NCBI GenBank assembly: GCA_002428995.1
Contig: DIYJ01000003.1
Coordinates: 124,001-188,000, forward strand
DNA from: Flavobacteriales bacterium UBA6057
Lineage (GTDB): Bacteria > Bacteroidota > Bacteroidia > Flavobacteriales_G > Salibacteraceae
Length of the DNA: 64,000 nt
Direction of reading: 5' to 3'
The stretch's first letter is position 1. Each line of letters starts with the position of its first letter. This document shows, piece by piece, positions 63,806 to 64,000 of this stretch. Both the position numbers and the translations under genes were made by a program. A model generated the notes under the pieces. It had not been told where the DNA came from and made no database searches. It was given only the letters and a program-made list of their open reading frames with translations.

Positions 63806-64000
63806 CGTATGATATACGATTGGGTTTCAAATTGTTGTGATAAAATGTCTATTCATGCCCGATATAAATGACTCTAAACTTGTGATTTGAAACGTTGGGT
63901 TCTGACGCATCGACTACAGGTCTGTGCTCGCTGTGCCTGGGAGGCTGCGTGTGGTTTCCTCGAGCGCGCTTGCAGCGCGTTCGCATTTTTTTGCACCTAA
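63806..64000. other. Upstream region of the giant TSP3 gene
   Basis: No gene visible. It must contain the promoter of the leftward gene at 63805. A GCGCGC..GCGCGTT palindromic stretch followed by ATTTTTTTG lies at about 63963-63990 and may be a terminator of a gene outside the window. Confidence 0.35.

Overview
This window looks like chromosomal DNA of a Bacteroidota bacterium, probably Flavobacteriales. Several very large secreted proteins end in type IX secretion (T9SS) type A sorting domains. There is a Kelch-SprB adhesin, a thrombospondin-type-3-rich giant protein and an SpvB/RHS polymorphic toxin. Most genes lack a Shine-Dalgarno (SD) sequence, as is usual for the phylum. Taxonomy below phylum is inference.

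Layout. (1) 1-1900 is the end of an integrated element: a 5'-truncated small gene, a tyrosine integrase, and a tRNA-Lys 3' fragment (att core) flanked on both sides by paired TGACGAGCA arm-like repeats. (2) 2.0-8.4 kb is a cargo region of mostly unrecognised genes: membrane/coiled-coil proteins, a methyltransferase, and a putAbiC-type abortive-infection protein overlapping an unknown partner. (3) 8.4-19.5 kb is a mobilisation module: MobF relaxase-helicase, a soluble VirD4-like coupling protein, a separate membrane protein, SSB and XRE regulators. No VirB4 or other mating-channel gene is visible, so the element looks mobilisable rather than self-transmissible. (4) 19.7-22.3 kb holds small unknown genes, including a resolvase-fold protein without its catalytic serine. 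(5) 22.3-30.8 kb is a toxin locus: a 2059-residue SpvB/RHS protein with a WHH-type HNH/Endo VII nuclease tip, followed by four probable immunity genes. (6) 30.9-34.7 kb has a T9SS cargo protein and a TPR-HTH regulator. (7) 34.6-40.0 kb is a second accessory block with an ArdA-like antirestriction protein, a RadC-like JAB protein, an excisionase-like HTH protein and a divergent integrase ending at a tRNA-Arg gene. (8) 40.4-63.8 kb is ordinary chromosome with two giant T9SS adhesins, a PepSY-flavodoxin reductase operon and a penicillin-acylase family hydrolase.

The most interesting signal is a family of long, structured, non-coding elements at about 11.8, 13.0, 14.7 and 35.0 kb. The first two lie directly before genes with unusually strong SD sites, one of them ssb. 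They share a fixed loop (GGCTTAACAGCT) on stems whose bases change in compensating pairs. The third keeps a variant of the loop, and the fourth shares its 5' half with the third and lies before the antirestriction genes. Their position next to the relaxase and a candidate oriT suggests a leading region with fold-dependent elements, analogous to the single-stranded Frpo promoters of F-type plasmids, or alternatively a new structured RNA family. This is inference from hand alignment.
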